Made by a program: the position numbers and the translations under genes | Shown: positions 16,713 to 25,389 of the stretch, in pieces | Layout: the number at the start of each line of letters is the position of its first letter | How positions within the stretch are numbered: the stretch's first letter is position 1 | Assembly: GCF_013155335.1 (NCBI RefSeq) | Contig: NZ_JABJQZ010000001.1 | Span: 1 to 64,000 of the forward strand | Direction of reading: 5' to 3' | DNA: 64,000 bases | Origin: Nocardioides sp. zg-1230 | GTDB taxonomy: Bacteria; Actinomycetota; Actinomycetes; Propionibacteriales; Nocardioidaceae | The notes under the pieces: generated by a model | What the model was told of the DNA's origin: nothing | The model's input: only the letters and a program-made list of their open reading frames with translations | The model's database searches: none

Positions 16713-17489
16713 CTATCGACGGCCGGCGCCCACCTTGTCGCCGCGCCGGTCGCGCGTGCGGGGGTCACCCGGGTCGTCGCCCGGGTCCTCACCCGCCCCC
16801 CGGGGTCTCGGCACCAGGTCGGCGCCCCCCGTCACGTCGTAGGCCTGGTGGAACATCGCCACGGCCTTGAGCTGCGTCGAGGCACCCAGCTTGGCGCGCA
16901 GCGCCTTGACGTGGCTGCGGACCGTGCCCTCCGCCACCCCCATCTCGACCCCGACCTCCGCGACCCGGTGCCCGGACGCCAGGAGCTCGAGCACCCGTCG
17001 TTGCTGCGGGGACAGGGAGTCCAGCTGCTCGCGCACGTGACGGCGGCGGTCCCGGTCCAGCGCCCAGGAGGCGCGCAACGCCAGTCTCTCCTCCGGATCC
17101 ATCGACGAGGCACCGGACGTCAGGCGCTGCACGACGTCGGCGAGCTGCGAGACCGACGTGGTCACGGTCACGACGTCGACGGCGTCGTTGGCCAGGAGCC
17201 CTCCCCACCGGGTGGAGGCGTCGGCGGAGCTGACCACGACGACGCGTACGTCGCCGGGCTGGGCGAGCGCCTCGACATGACCGACGACGGTCGAGTTGTC
17301 AACCCCGTCCACAATGGCGACGACCACCGCAGGTCGCATCGGCGCGGCCACCCCCGAGACGTCCTCGTCGACCACCGACTCCCACCTCCGGGTCTCGGCC
17401 GGGACCCCGACCGAGCGCAGCGCGGCCGTGACGGCCTGCGCGACCAAGAGGTGCGGGGACAGCACCCACACCGGACCTGCCACGCTCAT
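16713..17489 (-). CDS. LuxR/NarL-type regulator with pseudo-receiver domain
   Basis: A 258-residue DNA-binding protein. Residues 1-125 have the beta-alpha pattern of a response-regulator receiver (WVLSPHLLVAQAVTAAL...VVVAIVDGVDN...VRVVVVSSAD). The usual acidic pair near the N-terminus is missing, so normal aspartate phosphorylation is doubtful. Residues about 165-225 form a LuxR-type helix-turn-helix: LSPQQRRVLELLASGHRVAEVG, then GVAEGTVRSHVKALRAKL. The C-terminal 35 residues are charged and disordered. ATG at 17489 follows GGAGGGAGGG. A 7-2-7 palindrome lies 84 bp upstream, suggesting autoregulation or cross-regulation. Candidate controller of the EPS locus. Confidence 0.85.
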   Translation of the reverse strand: MSVAGPVWVLSPHLLVAQAVTAALRSVGVPAETRRWESVVDEDVSGVAAPMRPAVVVAIVDGVDNSTVVGHVEALAQPGDVRVVVVSSADASTRWGGLLANDAVDVVTVTTSVSQLADVVQRLTSGASSMDPEERLALRASWALDRDRRRHVREQLDSLSPQQRRVLELLASGHRVAEVGVEMGVAEGTVRSHVKALRAKLGASTQLKAVAMFHQAYDVTGGADLVPRPRGAGEDPGDDPGDPRTRDRRGDKVGAGRR

Positions 17490-17565
17490 GAGCCCTCCCT
17501 CCGCCTGCTGGCGTGACCAAGCCTGTCCGCCGCACGCCTCCACACGTCGACCCTTTGGCGAACGT

Positions 17566-17581
17566 GCACCTAATTGGGGAC
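17566..17581. promoter_or_regulatory. NarL-type 7-2-7 palindrome, site 1
   Basis: GCACCTA-AT-TGGGGAC. Its centre is 84 bp upstream of the LuxR-type gene (minus strand). It is one of thirteen similar sites in the locus. The half-site resembles the TACYYMT heptamer bound by NarL. Confidence 0.5.
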
Positions 17582-17627
17582 GCGACCGGACCTCGCCTAC
17601 CCCGAACCGCCCGGGGGACGCTCCCAC

Positions 17628-17643
17628 TACCCCCTTGAGGGGA
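17628..17643. promoter_or_regulatory. NarL-type 7-2-7 palindrome, site 2
   Basis: TACCCCC-TT-GAGGGGA, one of the most symmetric sites. It lies in the 448-bp gap (17490-17937) between the LuxR-type gene and the histidine kinase. That gap otherwise holds only sites 1 and 3, a half-site TACCCCG at about 17599 and no gene. Confidence 0.6.
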
Positions 17644-17725
17644 AATCGCAGCCCGCTGCCACCGCGCTGATGGACTCCTTGACGAAGCCTCCAAGAGTCC
17701 TGCGAACGGCGGACCAGACCGCCTT

Positions 17726-17741
17726 TGCCCTATTTGCGGTA
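17726..17741. promoter_or_regulatory. NarL-type 7-2-7 palindrome, site 3
   Basis: TGCCCTA-TT-TGCGGTA. Its centre is about 204 bp before the histidine kinase start at 17938. Confidence 0.45.
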
Positions 17742-17937
17742 CGACCACAGAATCAGTGGACCCCCCGCACCGCGAGTTGCAGTCTCAGCCGAGAGGCGCA
17801 CTGGCACAGAAGCACAGGCACGTACGACGGGCATGCAGGTCACGGCACACGCGACCGGCACGACGGGTTCGGCAGCTCTGGGAGGCAGCCGAGGCGTCTC
17901 GACAACACGAGGGCTGTACCGCAGGGGGGTAGCAACG

Positions 17938-19479
17938 ATGCTGGGGTTCTGCAGGGGGGATCTGCGCCACAGGTGCCGGACGGGGGTCACGGGGCTCGCC
18001 TCGTTCCTGGTCCTGGTCTGGGTCGGTTCGGGGACCGGATCGGGGGCAGGGGCGTGGTGGTCGCCACCGACGGCGTCGACGGTCCCCACGCTCGGGGAGG
18101 GCCTCGTGAGCGGGGTCTTCGTCGCGGCCGCCGGGTGCACCGCGCTGGTCATGTGGCGCAAGCACGCCGGCGCCGTGGCGGGGTGGACGGTCGCCACGGG
18201 CGCGCTCGTGGCCGCCCAGGCGCTCGTGGTCACGCTCGTCGCGCTGCACACCGAGCCGCCTCGGGGAGCGCTCACCCAGGTGCTCCTGCTCACCGTGGCG
18301 ATGCTCGGGATGATCGGCGTGATGCTCCCGCTGCTCGCACCGGAGCGCGTTCGGCGCGTCGTCGACGAGACGTTCGTGATCGGGCTCGGGCTCGGGCTCG
18401 TGGCGGCAGGCCACCTGCTGCTGCAGTTCCCGCGGGTGCACCCGCCGTCGCCGGCCATGCAGCTGCTCATCGGGGTGCTCCTCGCGACCCACCTGCTGTC
18501 CGCGGTGCTCGTGCTTCAGCACCGCGCGGCACCGCGAGCGATCACCGCCCTGCTCCTCGCCACGGTGGGCGTGGTGGTCCTGGGCCAGCTCGTCCCGCCG
18601 ACCGGACTCGCCGGCGGCAGCATCGACGCCGGCCTGTGGCTCGCCCGCACGGCCGTCGGAGCAGCGTGGCTGGGCATCGCCTGGGCAGCACTGCGCCGCA
18701 CCCTCGAGGAGGAGCGCCAGCGCATCGACTCCTTCGAGCACGTGCTCGTCGACGCCACCCGCGAGCAGCGCGAGCGGCTCCACGAGCTGCGCAGCACGAT
18801 CGCCGGTCTGGTCAGCGGGTCGGCGCTCCTCGACCGCGAGGACCTCTCGAGCGAGGCACGCGAACGGCTGTGGTCCTCGTTGCGCCGCGAGCTCGACCGG
18901 ATGGAGCGGATGCTCGCCGGCACCGGCCCGCAGGTCGCCGACCTGCGCCTCGACGACGCGCTGGGCCAGATCCTCGACCTGCAGCGGCTCAAGGGCCGTC
19001 ACGTCGAGCTCCACTCCACCGGGGACGTCGTCCGGGCTCCGTTCGACGCCCTGGCCGAGGTGCTCAACATCCTCGTCGACAACGCCGCCAAGCACGGCGG
19101 AACTGACGAGAGCCTGGTGGAGGTGAGCCGGCGCGACGAGGAGACCGTCGACATCACGGTCACCGACTTCGGCCGCGGCATCCCCCGCGAGCAGCGACCG
19201 CAGATCTTCGACTGGGGCAAGCGCGGCGCCGAGTCCCGGGGCGAGGGCATCGGGCTCAACGTCGCCCGGCGCCTGGTGACCGAGGCCGGTGGGTCGCTGC
19301 GGCTCGCCGACCGCGACGGCGCCGGGTCGTCGTTCGTGATCTCCCTGCCCGCGGCCCGCCGCTCGCCGGAGAACGGCCCCGAGCCGATCCGGCTGGTCGC
19401 GCCCCGCGTGGCCACCCCCGGCCCGGCCGGCTCCGACCTGACGATGGAGGACGGCCGTGCCTGGCGCGTCACGGGGTGA
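17938..19479 (+). CDS. Membrane sensor histidine kinase
   Basis: A 513-residue kinase. Residues about 17-250 are a sensor made of seven or eight membrane helices with almost no extracellular domain. A linker helix leads to the phospho-acceptor region REQRERLHELRSTIAGL with His near residue 282. The ATPase domain follows, with N-box NILVDNAAKHGG, DFGRGIP and GEGIGLNVARRL. The His context HELRST differs from the usual HisKA_3 RELHD motif of NarL-type partners. ATG at 17938 is chosen for the strong AGGGGGG before it and because upstream residues are low-complexity. It overlaps the response regulator by 23 bp. Confidence 0.88.
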   Translation: MLGFCRGDLRHRCRTGVTGLASFLVLVWVGSGTGSGAGAWWSPPTASTVPTLGEGLVSGVFVAAAGCTALVMWRKHAGAVAGWTVATGALVAAQALVVTLVALHTEPPRGALTQVLLLTVAMLGMIGVMLPLLAPERVRRVVDETFVIGLGLGLVAAGHLLLQFPRVHPPSPAMQLLIGVLLATHLLSAVLVLQHRAAPRAITALLLATVGVVVLGQLVPPTGLAGGSIDAGLWLARTAVGAAWLGIAWAALRRTLEEERQRIDSFEHVLVDATREQRERLHELRSTIAGLVSGSALLDREDLSSEARERLWSSLRRELDRMERMLAGTGPQVADLRLDDALGQILDLQRLKGRHVELHSTGDVVRAPFDALAEVLNILVDNAAKHGGTDESLVEVSRRDEETVDITVTDFGRGIPREQRPQIFDWGKRGAESRGEGIGLNVARRLVTEAGGSLRLADRDGAGSSFVISLPAARRSPENGPEPIRLVAPRVATPGPAGSDLTMEDGRAWRVTG

Positions 19480-20140
19480 GCACCGGGTCCTGATCATCGA
19501 CGACCACGTGCTGTTCGCGGAGTCGCTCGAGCTCGCCCTGTCCCTGGAGGGCTACGACGTACGACGTCTGGAGCCGCCCGACGAGGGCGGGTCGATGGCC
19601 ACGCTGAGGTCGCTGGCCCTGCGGGCCAACCCCCGCACGGTGCTGCTCGACCTCGACCTCGGCCGCTTCGGCGACGGGATGAACCTCGTCGCCCCGCTCG
19701 CCCGGGCCAACGCCAACGTGGTCGTGCTGACCGCGTCAGAGGACATCGGGCGATGGGGGGCCTGCATGCGGCTGGGGGCGCGCAAGGTGCTGTCCAAGAC
19801 CGGCGCCCTGCAGCAGGCGCTCGCCACCGTGCGGCGGCTGCACCAGGGGTTGCCGGTGGTCACCCGCGAGGAGCTGGAGTCGTTGCTCGAGGCGTGGGCG
19901 CGCGACCGCCAGGCCCACGACGACGTACGCCGCCGGCTGGACCTGCTGACCCCGCGCGAGCGCCAGGTCCTCGGCGCGCTCATCGAGGGCCGCACGGTGC
20001 GGGCGATCGCGCAGGACAGCGTGGTGTCGGAGGCCACGGTCCGGACGCAGGTGAAGTCGATCCTGGGCAAGCTCGAGGTCTCCTCGCAGCTGGCCGCGGT
20101 CGGCATGGCCAACCAGGTCGGCTGGAAGGTGGGCGCCTGA
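19457..20140 (+). CDS. NarL/FixJ-type response regulator
   Basis: A 227-residue two-component regulator starting with GTG, preceded by GGAGGA. The receiver domain is complete: VLIIDDHVLF (acidic pair), VLLDLDLG (phospho-acceptor Asp), VVLTASE (switch Thr) and VLSKTGA (Lys). The C-terminal LuxR-type HTH reads LTPRERQVLGALIEGRTVRAIA followed by VSEATVRTQVKSILGKLEV. It overlaps the upstream histidine kinase, so the two form a cognate pair. NarL-type proteins bind inverted heptamers of the kind found throughout this locus, making this the best candidate regulator of the EPS genes. The target assignment is inference. Confidence 0.92.
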   Translation: MPGASRGEHRVLIIDDHVLFAESLELALSLEGYDVRRLEPPDEGGSMATLRSLALRANPRTVLLDLDLGRFGDGMNLVAPLARANANVVVLTASEDIGRWGACMRLGARKVLSKTGALQQALATVRRLHQGLPVVTREELESLLEAWARDRQAHDDVRRRLDLLTPRERQVLGALIEGRTVRAIAQDSVVSEATVRTQVKSILGKLEVSSQLAAVGMANQVGWKVGA

Positions 20141-20206
20141 GCCCATCGGCTCGATGTCCCGCGTGCGGCTCCGCCGTGCGCTCCCGTCGGTGCGTGCACA
20201 TGGAAC

Positions 20207-20239
20207 GCGGCGGTCGAGGAGGGGGACCTCGACCGCCGC
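20207..20239 (+). terminator. 13-bp perfect hairpin after the response regulator
   Basis: GCGGCGGTCGAGG (20207-20219) pairs with CCTCGACCGCCGC (20227-20239), with a 7-nt purine loop. It lies 67 bp after the regulator stop. There is no T-run, as is usual in high-GC actinobacteria. Confidence 0.7.
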
Positions 20240-20394
20240 CCACTGGTTCACATCGGTTCCGGGTGACGAAGCGTGGGGTTCCGCGTCACGCCAGCGGCCA
20301 CCAGGAGGCGGCCAGTGCGGGGCTGGCCCGAGAAGAGCGAACCAGTGGCTGGTGCACCTCTTCGAGAGTAGGTCCGCCCGGCGTGACCTGCCCA

Positions 20395-20410
20395 TCCCTT
20401 CGAATGGGTA
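20395..20410. promoter_or_regulatory. NarL-type 7-2-7 palindrome, site 4
   Basis: TCCCTTC-GA-ATGGGTA. Read on the other strand it begins TACCCAT, an exact match to the NarL heptamer TACYYMT. Its centre is 130 bp before the sugar transferase start. The 392-bp gap 20141-20532 otherwise contains the terminator, site 5 and a promoter. Confidence 0.6.
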
Positions 20411-20432
20411 TCTCCCGGGCGTGCACGGCTTT

Positions 20433-20448
20433 CGCTCATTTGCGGCAT
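20433..20448. promoter_or_regulatory. NarL-type 7-2-7 palindrome, site 5 (weak)
   Basis: CGCTCAT-TT-GCGGCAT. Weaker than the others, but its right half matches site 13. It lies 92 bp before the start at 20533. Confidence 0.35.
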
Positions 20449-20469
20449 GCCCGCCACGACGGGCGTTCC

Positions 20470-20475
20470 TAGGCT
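20470..20475 (+). promoter_or_regulatory. -10 box for the sugar-transferase operon
   Basis: TAGGCT within TTCCTAGGCTCG, 28 bp downstream of site 5 and 57 bp before the ATG at 20533. Confidence 0.45.
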
Positions 20476-20532
20476 CGCTGCAAGGTCAGCAACGGGGTGC
20501 CTTGGGCGGTGTCCCGGAGGGGGGTTGATGAG

Positions 20533-22110
20533 ATGACGCAGGTCAGCGACAGGGTCGCCGAGGTGGTCTCCGAGGTGGCGTCCGGGTTCGTGCCCGACGT
20601 CGTCGCCGAGGTGGTGACCGCGGACGGCCTCCTGCTCGACAGGCAGGTCCCCCGTCCACGGGGGGTCACCACCCTGCCGCTCGTCGCACCCGGCGCCCTC
20701 TCGCCCAAGCCGCTCCTCGAGCCGGCCCCCGAGCCGCTCCTCGAACCGGCCCCGGCCGACCTGCTCCCGGCCCGGACGGCCAGGCGCACGGCCCCGACGT
20801 GGCCGGCGCCCGCCCTCGACCTGGCCCTCGCGCTGGCGCTCGCCGTCGGTGCGGTGTCGCAGGGCTGGCTGGAGCTCCCCGCCGCCCTCGCGACCGCCCT
20901 CGCCTGGCCGTCCCTGCTCGCGGTGTCCGGTCGCTACCGGCGCCAGGCCCTCGGCCAGTCCCGGGGTGCCCGCGCCGCGGTGGTGCTCGCCGCGGGCGCC
21001 CGCACGGCGGTGCTCACCCTGGCGGTCTCACCGCTGCTGTGGCACGCCGACCCGCTGGCGCTCGCCGCGTTCGTGGCTGCCCTGACCGTCACGAGCGCCG
21101 TGCCGTTCGTCGCCGGCGTACGCCGTCCGCTCCCGCGGGTGGTGCTCGCCGGCCGGCCGCGCGACGTCCGGGAGGCCGTCGCACAGCTGCGGGCCAGCGG
21201 CACCCACGAGGTCGTGGCCGCCTGCCTCACGCGCGCCTCCAAGACCCCGGTCGAGGGCGACGTCCCGGTCTACGTCGGTCTGGAGGCGTCCTCGACCGCG
21301 GCGCACGACCACGGCGCCGACGCGCTCGTCGTGCTGCCGGGTGCCAGGCTCTCGCCCGTCGAGGTGCGGCGGCTGCACTGGTCGCTGGCCGGTCTGGGCA
21401 CCGAGCTGTTCCTCGGCACGGGTCTGCTGGACGTGGAGCCCCAACGCACCCGGGTGATGTCGACCGCCGGCCTCGGCGTGCTGCACGTCGGCAAGCCCGC
21501 CCTCCGCGGGCCGCGGCGGCTGCTGAAGGACCTCGTCGAGCGCGCTCTCGCCCTCGCCGCGCTGGTCATGGCCCTGCCCGTGCTGGCCGCCCTCGCCGTG
21601 GCCATCCGGATGGAGACCCCCGGCCCCGCGTTCTTCCGCCAGGAGCGCATCGGTCGTGACGGCGTGCCGTTCACGATGCTCAAGCTCCGCTCGATGGGGG
21701 TCGACGCCGAGACGGCACGGCTGGGGCTGGCCGAGGAGAACGAGAAGGACGGCGTCCTGTTCAAGATCGCTCAGGACCCGCGCATCACGCCGCTGGGAAG
21801 CAAGCTGCGCCGCTACTCCCTCGACGAGCTCCCGCAGCTGTGGAACGTGGTCCGGGGCGACATGTCCCTCGTCGGACCCCGGCCGGCCCTGCCCTGCGAG
21901 GTCGCCCGCTACGACGTCGACCCGCGCCGGCGGCTCGTGGTCAAGCCGGGCGTGACCGGGCTGTGGCAGGTGTCGGGCCGCTCCGACCTCACCTGGGCGG
22001 AGTCGGTACGCCTGGACCTCAAGTACGTCGAGAACTGGTCGCTGCGCCTCGACCTCTCGATCCTCGTCCGCACGGTGCGTGCCGTGCTCGGGCACCGCGG
22101 CGCATACTGA
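20533..22110 (+). CDS. Polyprenyl-phosphate hexose-1-phosphate transferase (EPS initiation)
   Basis: A 525-residue bacterial sugar transferase that starts the repeat unit by linking a sugar 1-phosphate to undecaprenyl phosphate at the inner membrane face. A low-complexity N-terminal region (residues 1-85, PLLEPAPEPLLEPAP) precedes about four membrane helices and a Rossmann-like cytosolic domain (VVLAGRPRDVREAVAQL). The catalytic domain from about 325 starts with a membrane re-entrant helix and FFRQERIGRDG, then FTMLKLRSM, DELPQLWNVVRGDMSLVGPRP and GVTGLWQVSGRS, all diagnostic of the WbaP/CpsE/GumD family. ATG at 20533 follows GGAGGGGG. First gene of a four-gene operon. The sugar is unknown. 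Confidence 0.95.
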   Translation: MTQVSDRVAEVVSEVASGFVPDVVAEVVTADGLLLDRQVPRPRGVTTLPLVAPGALSPKPLLEPAPEPLLEPAPADLLPARTARRTAPTWPAPALDLALALALAVGAVSQGWLELPAALATALAWPSLLAVSGRYRRQALGQSRGARAAVVLAAGARTAVLTLAVSPLLWHADPLALAAFVAALTVTSAVPFVAGVRRPLPRVVLAGRPRDVREAVAQLRASGTHEVVAACLTRASKTPVEGDVPVYVGLEASSTAAHDHGADALVVLPGARLSPVEVRRLHWSLAGLGTELFLGTGLLDVEPQRTRVMSTAGLGVLHVGKPALRGPRRLLKDLVERALALAALVMALPVLAALAVAIRMETPGPAFFRQERIGRDGVPFTMLKLRSMGVDAETARLGLAEENEKDGVLFKIAQDPRITPLGSKLRRYSLDELPQLWNVVRGDMSLVGPRPALPCEVARYDVDPRRRLVVKPGVTGLWQVSGRSDLTWAESVRLDLKYVENWSLRLDLSILVRTVRAVLGHRGAY

Positions 22111-22157
22111 GCGCGCGGGCAGAAGTCTCGTCGACGACCGTGGGGGTCGAGCACCTG

Positions 22158-22964
22158 ATGAACACCAGACCTGTGACGGTCGCCGTGGTCGGCGTCGTGG
22201 CCAGCCTTCTCCTCGGCGGCTGCGGCGCCGGTGGGGCGTCACCGGACGCCGCGTCCCCCGGCGCTGCGTCTCCGGGCACTGCTTCCCCGGGCACTGCTAC
22301 CCCGGGCACTGCTTCCCCGGATGCTGCGACCGCGCCGTCCCCTGGGAAGCGCGCGAAGGACGGGGGCGAGGACCGCAGGGCCCGGTCCGGTGAGCAGTCG
22401 GGCGACCAGGCCGACGGGACCGTGGACACCACACCCAGCCCGAGCACCAGCCCGAGCACGACGCCGGGCACCGCGCCGGGCAGCGACGCGGATGCCGAGG
22501 GCACTGCCGACGGCTCGGCCCCGGCCCTGGAGATGCCGGAGGCGCCCGAGCCGACGGTCGACAGCCTCTCCGAGCTCCTCCCGCCGTCCGACCCCGGTCC
22601 GCTCGTCACGACCCCCCTCCCCCGCGCCGCGACTGCACAGGGTCGGCTCCTGCGCCGGTTCCCCGACGCGCTGCGCCCCACCCGGGCCGCCCGGGTGCAG
22701 AGCAGCAGCGTGTCGCCCTCGGGTGACCGGCTGCAGGTCGGGCTGGTGGCGACGTCGTCCCTCTCGCCGGGGCAGGTCCTGCTCGCCTACCGGACCCGCC
22801 TGGCCCGCCGTGGCATGGCGGAGACGGCGACCCCGCCGAGCGTCGCCGGCTCCACCGCGGCCGCCTTCCGGCGAGGTGACAGCGTCGTGACCGTCACGGT
22901 CACCCCGCGAGGCTCCGGGACGACGTACGCCGTCCACGCCTCGCTGCGCGCCGAGCGCGGGTGA
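22158..22964 (+). CDS. Lipoprotein with tandem pentapeptide repeats
   Basis: A 268-residue exported lipoprotein. The signal peptide ends LLLGGC with the lipid-bearing Cys at position 22. A disordered Ala/Ser/Pro/Gly/Thr stretch follows, opening with six 5-residue repeats of the type ASPGT. A folded C-terminal domain (about residues 165-268) contains VQSSSVSPSGDRLQVGLVATSS and TYAVHASLRAE. I do not recognise the domain. The gene sits between the sugar transferase and an MFS transporter and overlaps the latter (GTGA), so it is likely part of the polymer export or anchoring apparatus; that is inference from position. Confidence 0.75.
   Translation: MNTRPVTVAVVGVVASLLLGGCGAGGASPDAASPGAASPGTASPGTATPGTASPDAATAPSPGKRAKDGGEDRRARSGEQSGDQADGTVDTTPSPSTSPSTTPGTAPGSDADAEGTADGSAPALEMPEAPEPTVDSLSELLPPSDPGPLVTTPLPRAATAQGRLLRRFPDALRPTRAARVQSSSVSPSGDRLQVGLVATSSLSPGQVLLAYRTRLARRGMAETATPPSVAGSTAAAFRRGDSVVTVTVTPRGSGTTYAVHASLRAERG
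22236..22325 (+). repeat. Six tandem 15-bp units
   Basis: Six consecutive 15-bp units (consensus GCNTCCCCGGGCACT) encode A-S-P-G/D-T/A repeats just after the lipidation site. Copies 3-6 are nearly identical, so the number of repeats is likely to vary between strains without changing the frame. Confidence 0.85.
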
Positions 22965-24232
22965 GCGGGATGTACATCTCCGTCCGCGACCGGCCCGCCG
23001 GCCGCACCGCCCCGCGCGGCCCGGCCTCGACCCGACCGCCCGTCGGCCGCGTCGTCATCACGCTCGGCATCGTGTCGATGCTCACCGACGTCTCGTCGGA
23101 GTCGGTGTCGGCGATCCTCCCGCTCTACCTCACCGCGGTCGTCGGCCTCACGCCGGTGGCGTACGGCCTGATCGACGGCCTCTACCAGGGGGTCAGCGCC
23201 CTCGTCCGCCTCGGCGGCGGGTGGCTGGCGGACGCCTCGGACCGGCCCAAGTGGGTGGCGTTCCTCGGCTACGGGCTCTCCGCCGTCGCACGCGTCTTCC
23301 TGCTGTTCGCCTCGGGCGCCGCCGGGATCGCCGCCGTGGTCACGGCGGACCGCATCGGCAAGGGGATCCGGACGGCACCGCGCGACGCGATGATCAGCAC
23401 CGCGACGCCGACCGAGCACCTCGGCCGCGCCTTCGGCGTGCACCGGATGCTGGACACGATCGGTGCCGCCGTCGGCCCGCTGATCGCCTTCGGCCTGCTG
23501 TGGCTCGTGCCCGGCGGCTACTCCGTGGTGCTCGTGGTCTCGCTCGCCTTCGCGATCGCCGGGGTGGCCCTGCTCGGCCTGCTCGGACCGGACGTGCGGA
23601 CCCGGCGCGACGCGGCGGCCCGGAGCGGACCCACGCCGCCCCCGTTCCGCTGGCGTGACCTGACCGACGCCCGGCTGCGGCCGCTCCTCGTGGTCGCCGG
23701 CGTGCTCGGCCTGCTGACCATCGGCGACGGGTTCATCTACCTCGCCCTGCTCGACCACGGCGGCGTCAACGTGGCCTGGTTCCCCCTCTTCTACGTCGGG
23801 ACCAACGTGGCCTACCTGGTGCTGGCCGTGCCGGTCGGTCGGCTCGCCGACCGGGTCGGGCGGGCTCGCACGCTCGTCGTGGGCCACCTCGCCCTCGTCG
23901 GTGCCTACCTGTGCGCCGTGCTCCCCACCTCGACCGCCGCCGCCACTGTCGGGACGCTGCTCCTGCTGGGCACCTTCTACGCCGCGACCGACGGCGTGAT
24001 CGCTGCCATCGCGGGCCGCCTCGTGCCGGTGCAGGCCCGGTCCAGCGGCATCGCCGCCGCGCAGACCGTGGTCGCGCTCGCGCGGATGCTCGCCTCGGCC
24101 GGGTTCGGCGTGCTGTGGCTGCTGCTCGGCCCCACGGTGGCGATGGCGACCGTCGCCACCCTCCTGGTGCTCGCCGTCCTCGCGGCCACGACCCGGATCG
24201 GGCGCCTCGACGGCGCCGCGGTCACGTCGTGA
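22961..24232 (+). CDS. MFS transporter
   Basis: A 423-residue protein with about 12 membrane helices in two six-helix halves. The first loop carries GGWLADASDRPKWV, the MFS motif-A position (G-x-L-a-D). TADRIGKGIRTAPRDAMIS is a signature of a multidrug-type subgroup. The second half repeats the motif as VGRLADRVGRARTL. GTG at 22961 overlaps the lipoprotein stop. Position within the EPS initiation operon suggests export of a precursor or relief from an intermediate, but the substrate cannot be read from sequence. Confidence 0.85.
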   Translation: MSGMYISVRDRPAGRTAPRGPASTRPPVGRVVITLGIVSMLTDVSSESVSAILPLYLTAVVGLTPVAYGLIDGLYQGVSALVRLGGGWLADASDRPKWVAFLGYGLSAVARVFLLFASGAAGIAAVVTADRIGKGIRTAPRDAMISTATPTEHLGRAFGVHRMLDTIGAAVGPLIAFGLLWLVPGGYSVVLVVSLAFAIAGVALLGLLGPDVRTRRDAAARSGPTPPPFRWRDLTDARLRPLLVVAGVLGLLTIGDGFIYLALLDHGGVNVAWFPLFYVGTNVAYLVLAVPVGRLADRVGRARTLVVGHLALVGAYLCAVLPTSTAAATVGTLLLLGTFYAATDGVIAAIAGRLVPVQARSSGIAAAQTVVALARMLASAGFGVLWLLLGPTVAMATVATLLVLAVLAATTRIGRLDGAAVTS

Positions 24233-25245
24233 GCACCCGCGCCCGGGTGCTGGCCTTCGTCACGGTGGTCGTGGCGATCGCCGTCGCGGCGACCTCCTAC
24301 GTCGTCGTCGAGCGTCGCGAGGTGCGCGCCGAGCGGGCGGCCGAGCCCGAGGCCGAGCAGACGCCCATCGCCGAGCTGACCGACGGCCCGCGGATCGTGT
24401 TCCGGCACACCGGCCTCGACAGCAAGTACGGCGTGGTGGCCGTGGTGCCCCTGGACGACCCGGGCGGAGCACGCGCGTTCACCGGCGTCACCTGCGACCG
24501 GGTCGCGGCCCGGGCCGAGGGTGCGTCGTGCCTGCTGAACGACACCAGCGTGGCGGCGTCGTTCGAGGGGTTCGAGCTCGACGCCGACTGGCAGGAAGTG
24601 GCGAGCAACGACCTGCCAGGGATCCCGAGCCGCACGCGGCTGAGCCCGGACGGGACCCTCGTGGCGACGACCGTCTTCGTGGCCGGCCACTCCTACATGA
24701 CCACGGGCTTCTCGACCGCGACCGAGGTCCACGAGTTCGGCGGCGGTGAGCGGTGGGGCAACCTCGAGGACTTCCAGCTGGTGATCGAGGGCGAGGAGGT
24801 CAACCCGGTCGACCGCAACGTCTGGGGCGTGACCTTCGCGGACGACCGGACCTTCTACGCCACGGTCGCCACCGGCGACCGAACGTGGCTGGTCGAGGGC
24901 GACCTCGCCGAGCGCACGCTCACCTCGGTGTCCCCCGACGCCGAGTGTCCCGCCCTGTCGCCCGACGGAACCCGGGTCGCCTTCAAGGTCGACGTCGACC
25001 CGGGGCGCCGCGTCGTGTGGCAGGTCGCCGTCCAGGACCTCGCGACGGGCGAGCGCACGCTGCTCGAGGCCGGCCCGCGCGGGCTCGACGACCAGGTCGA
25101 GTGGCTCGACGACGACACGGTGATCTACGGGATGCCGCGTGCCGACGAGCCCGGCGTGACCGACACCTGGGCGGTCGACACCGCCGCGAACGCGACACCG
25201 AGCCTGCTCATCGAGCAGGCGTGGTCGGCGACCGTCGTGCGCTGA
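24229..25245 (+). CDS. Membrane-anchored TolB-like beta-propeller protein
   Basis: A 338-residue protein with one N-terminal membrane anchor (residues 6-25) and an extracellular part. Repeated S-P-D-G-T signatures (RLSPDGTLVATTVF, PALSPDGTRVAFKV) are typical of TolB/WD40-like PD40 propeller blades. Two Cys pairs (TCDRV, ASCLL) may form disulfides. GTG at 24229 overlaps the MFS stop by 4 nt, and the gene ends the operon begun at 20533. Function is unknown; it may be a surface binding or scaffold protein for the polymer. Confidence 0.75.
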   Translation: MSTRARVLAFVTVVVAIAVAATSYVVVERREVRAERAAEPEAEQTPIAELTDGPRIVFRHTGLDSKYGVVAVVPLDDPGGARAFTGVTCDRVAARAEGASCLLNDTSVAASFEGFELDADWQEVASNDLPGIPSRTRLSPDGTLVATTVFVAGHSYMTTGFSTATEVHEFGGGERWGNLEDFQLVIEGEEVNPVDRNVWGVTFADDRTFYATVATGDRTWLVEGDLAERTLTSVSPDAECPALSPDGTRVAFKVDVDPGRRVVWQVAVQDLATGERTLLEAGPRGLDDQVEWLDDDTVIYGMPRADEPGVTDTWAVDTAANATPSLLIEQAWSATVVR

Positions 25246-25253
25246 GGTGTTAC

Positions 25254-25269
25254 GGCACATTTTGGGGAT
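25254..25269. promoter_or_regulatory. NarL-type 7-2-7 palindrome, site 6
   Basis: GGCACAT-TT-TGGGGAT. It lies 128 bp before the beta-helix gene at 25390. A weak -10 candidate AGGATG is found about 44 bp downstream. Confidence 0.5.
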
Positions 25270-25389
25270 GTTGCTCCGTGGCCTTGTCGACCGGCGGGCG
25301 CGTGTGGAGGATGCCGGGGGACCGCGCACACCCCCACCCCCCACCTGCGCGGTCTGTGTCCCCTGCCCCCGTGTCATCGAGGTTTCTCC

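Noticed and set aside
22236..22325. Short direct repeats considered as a CRISPR array
   Set aside because: The 15-bp units are contiguous without spacers and keep the reading frame of a lipoprotein.
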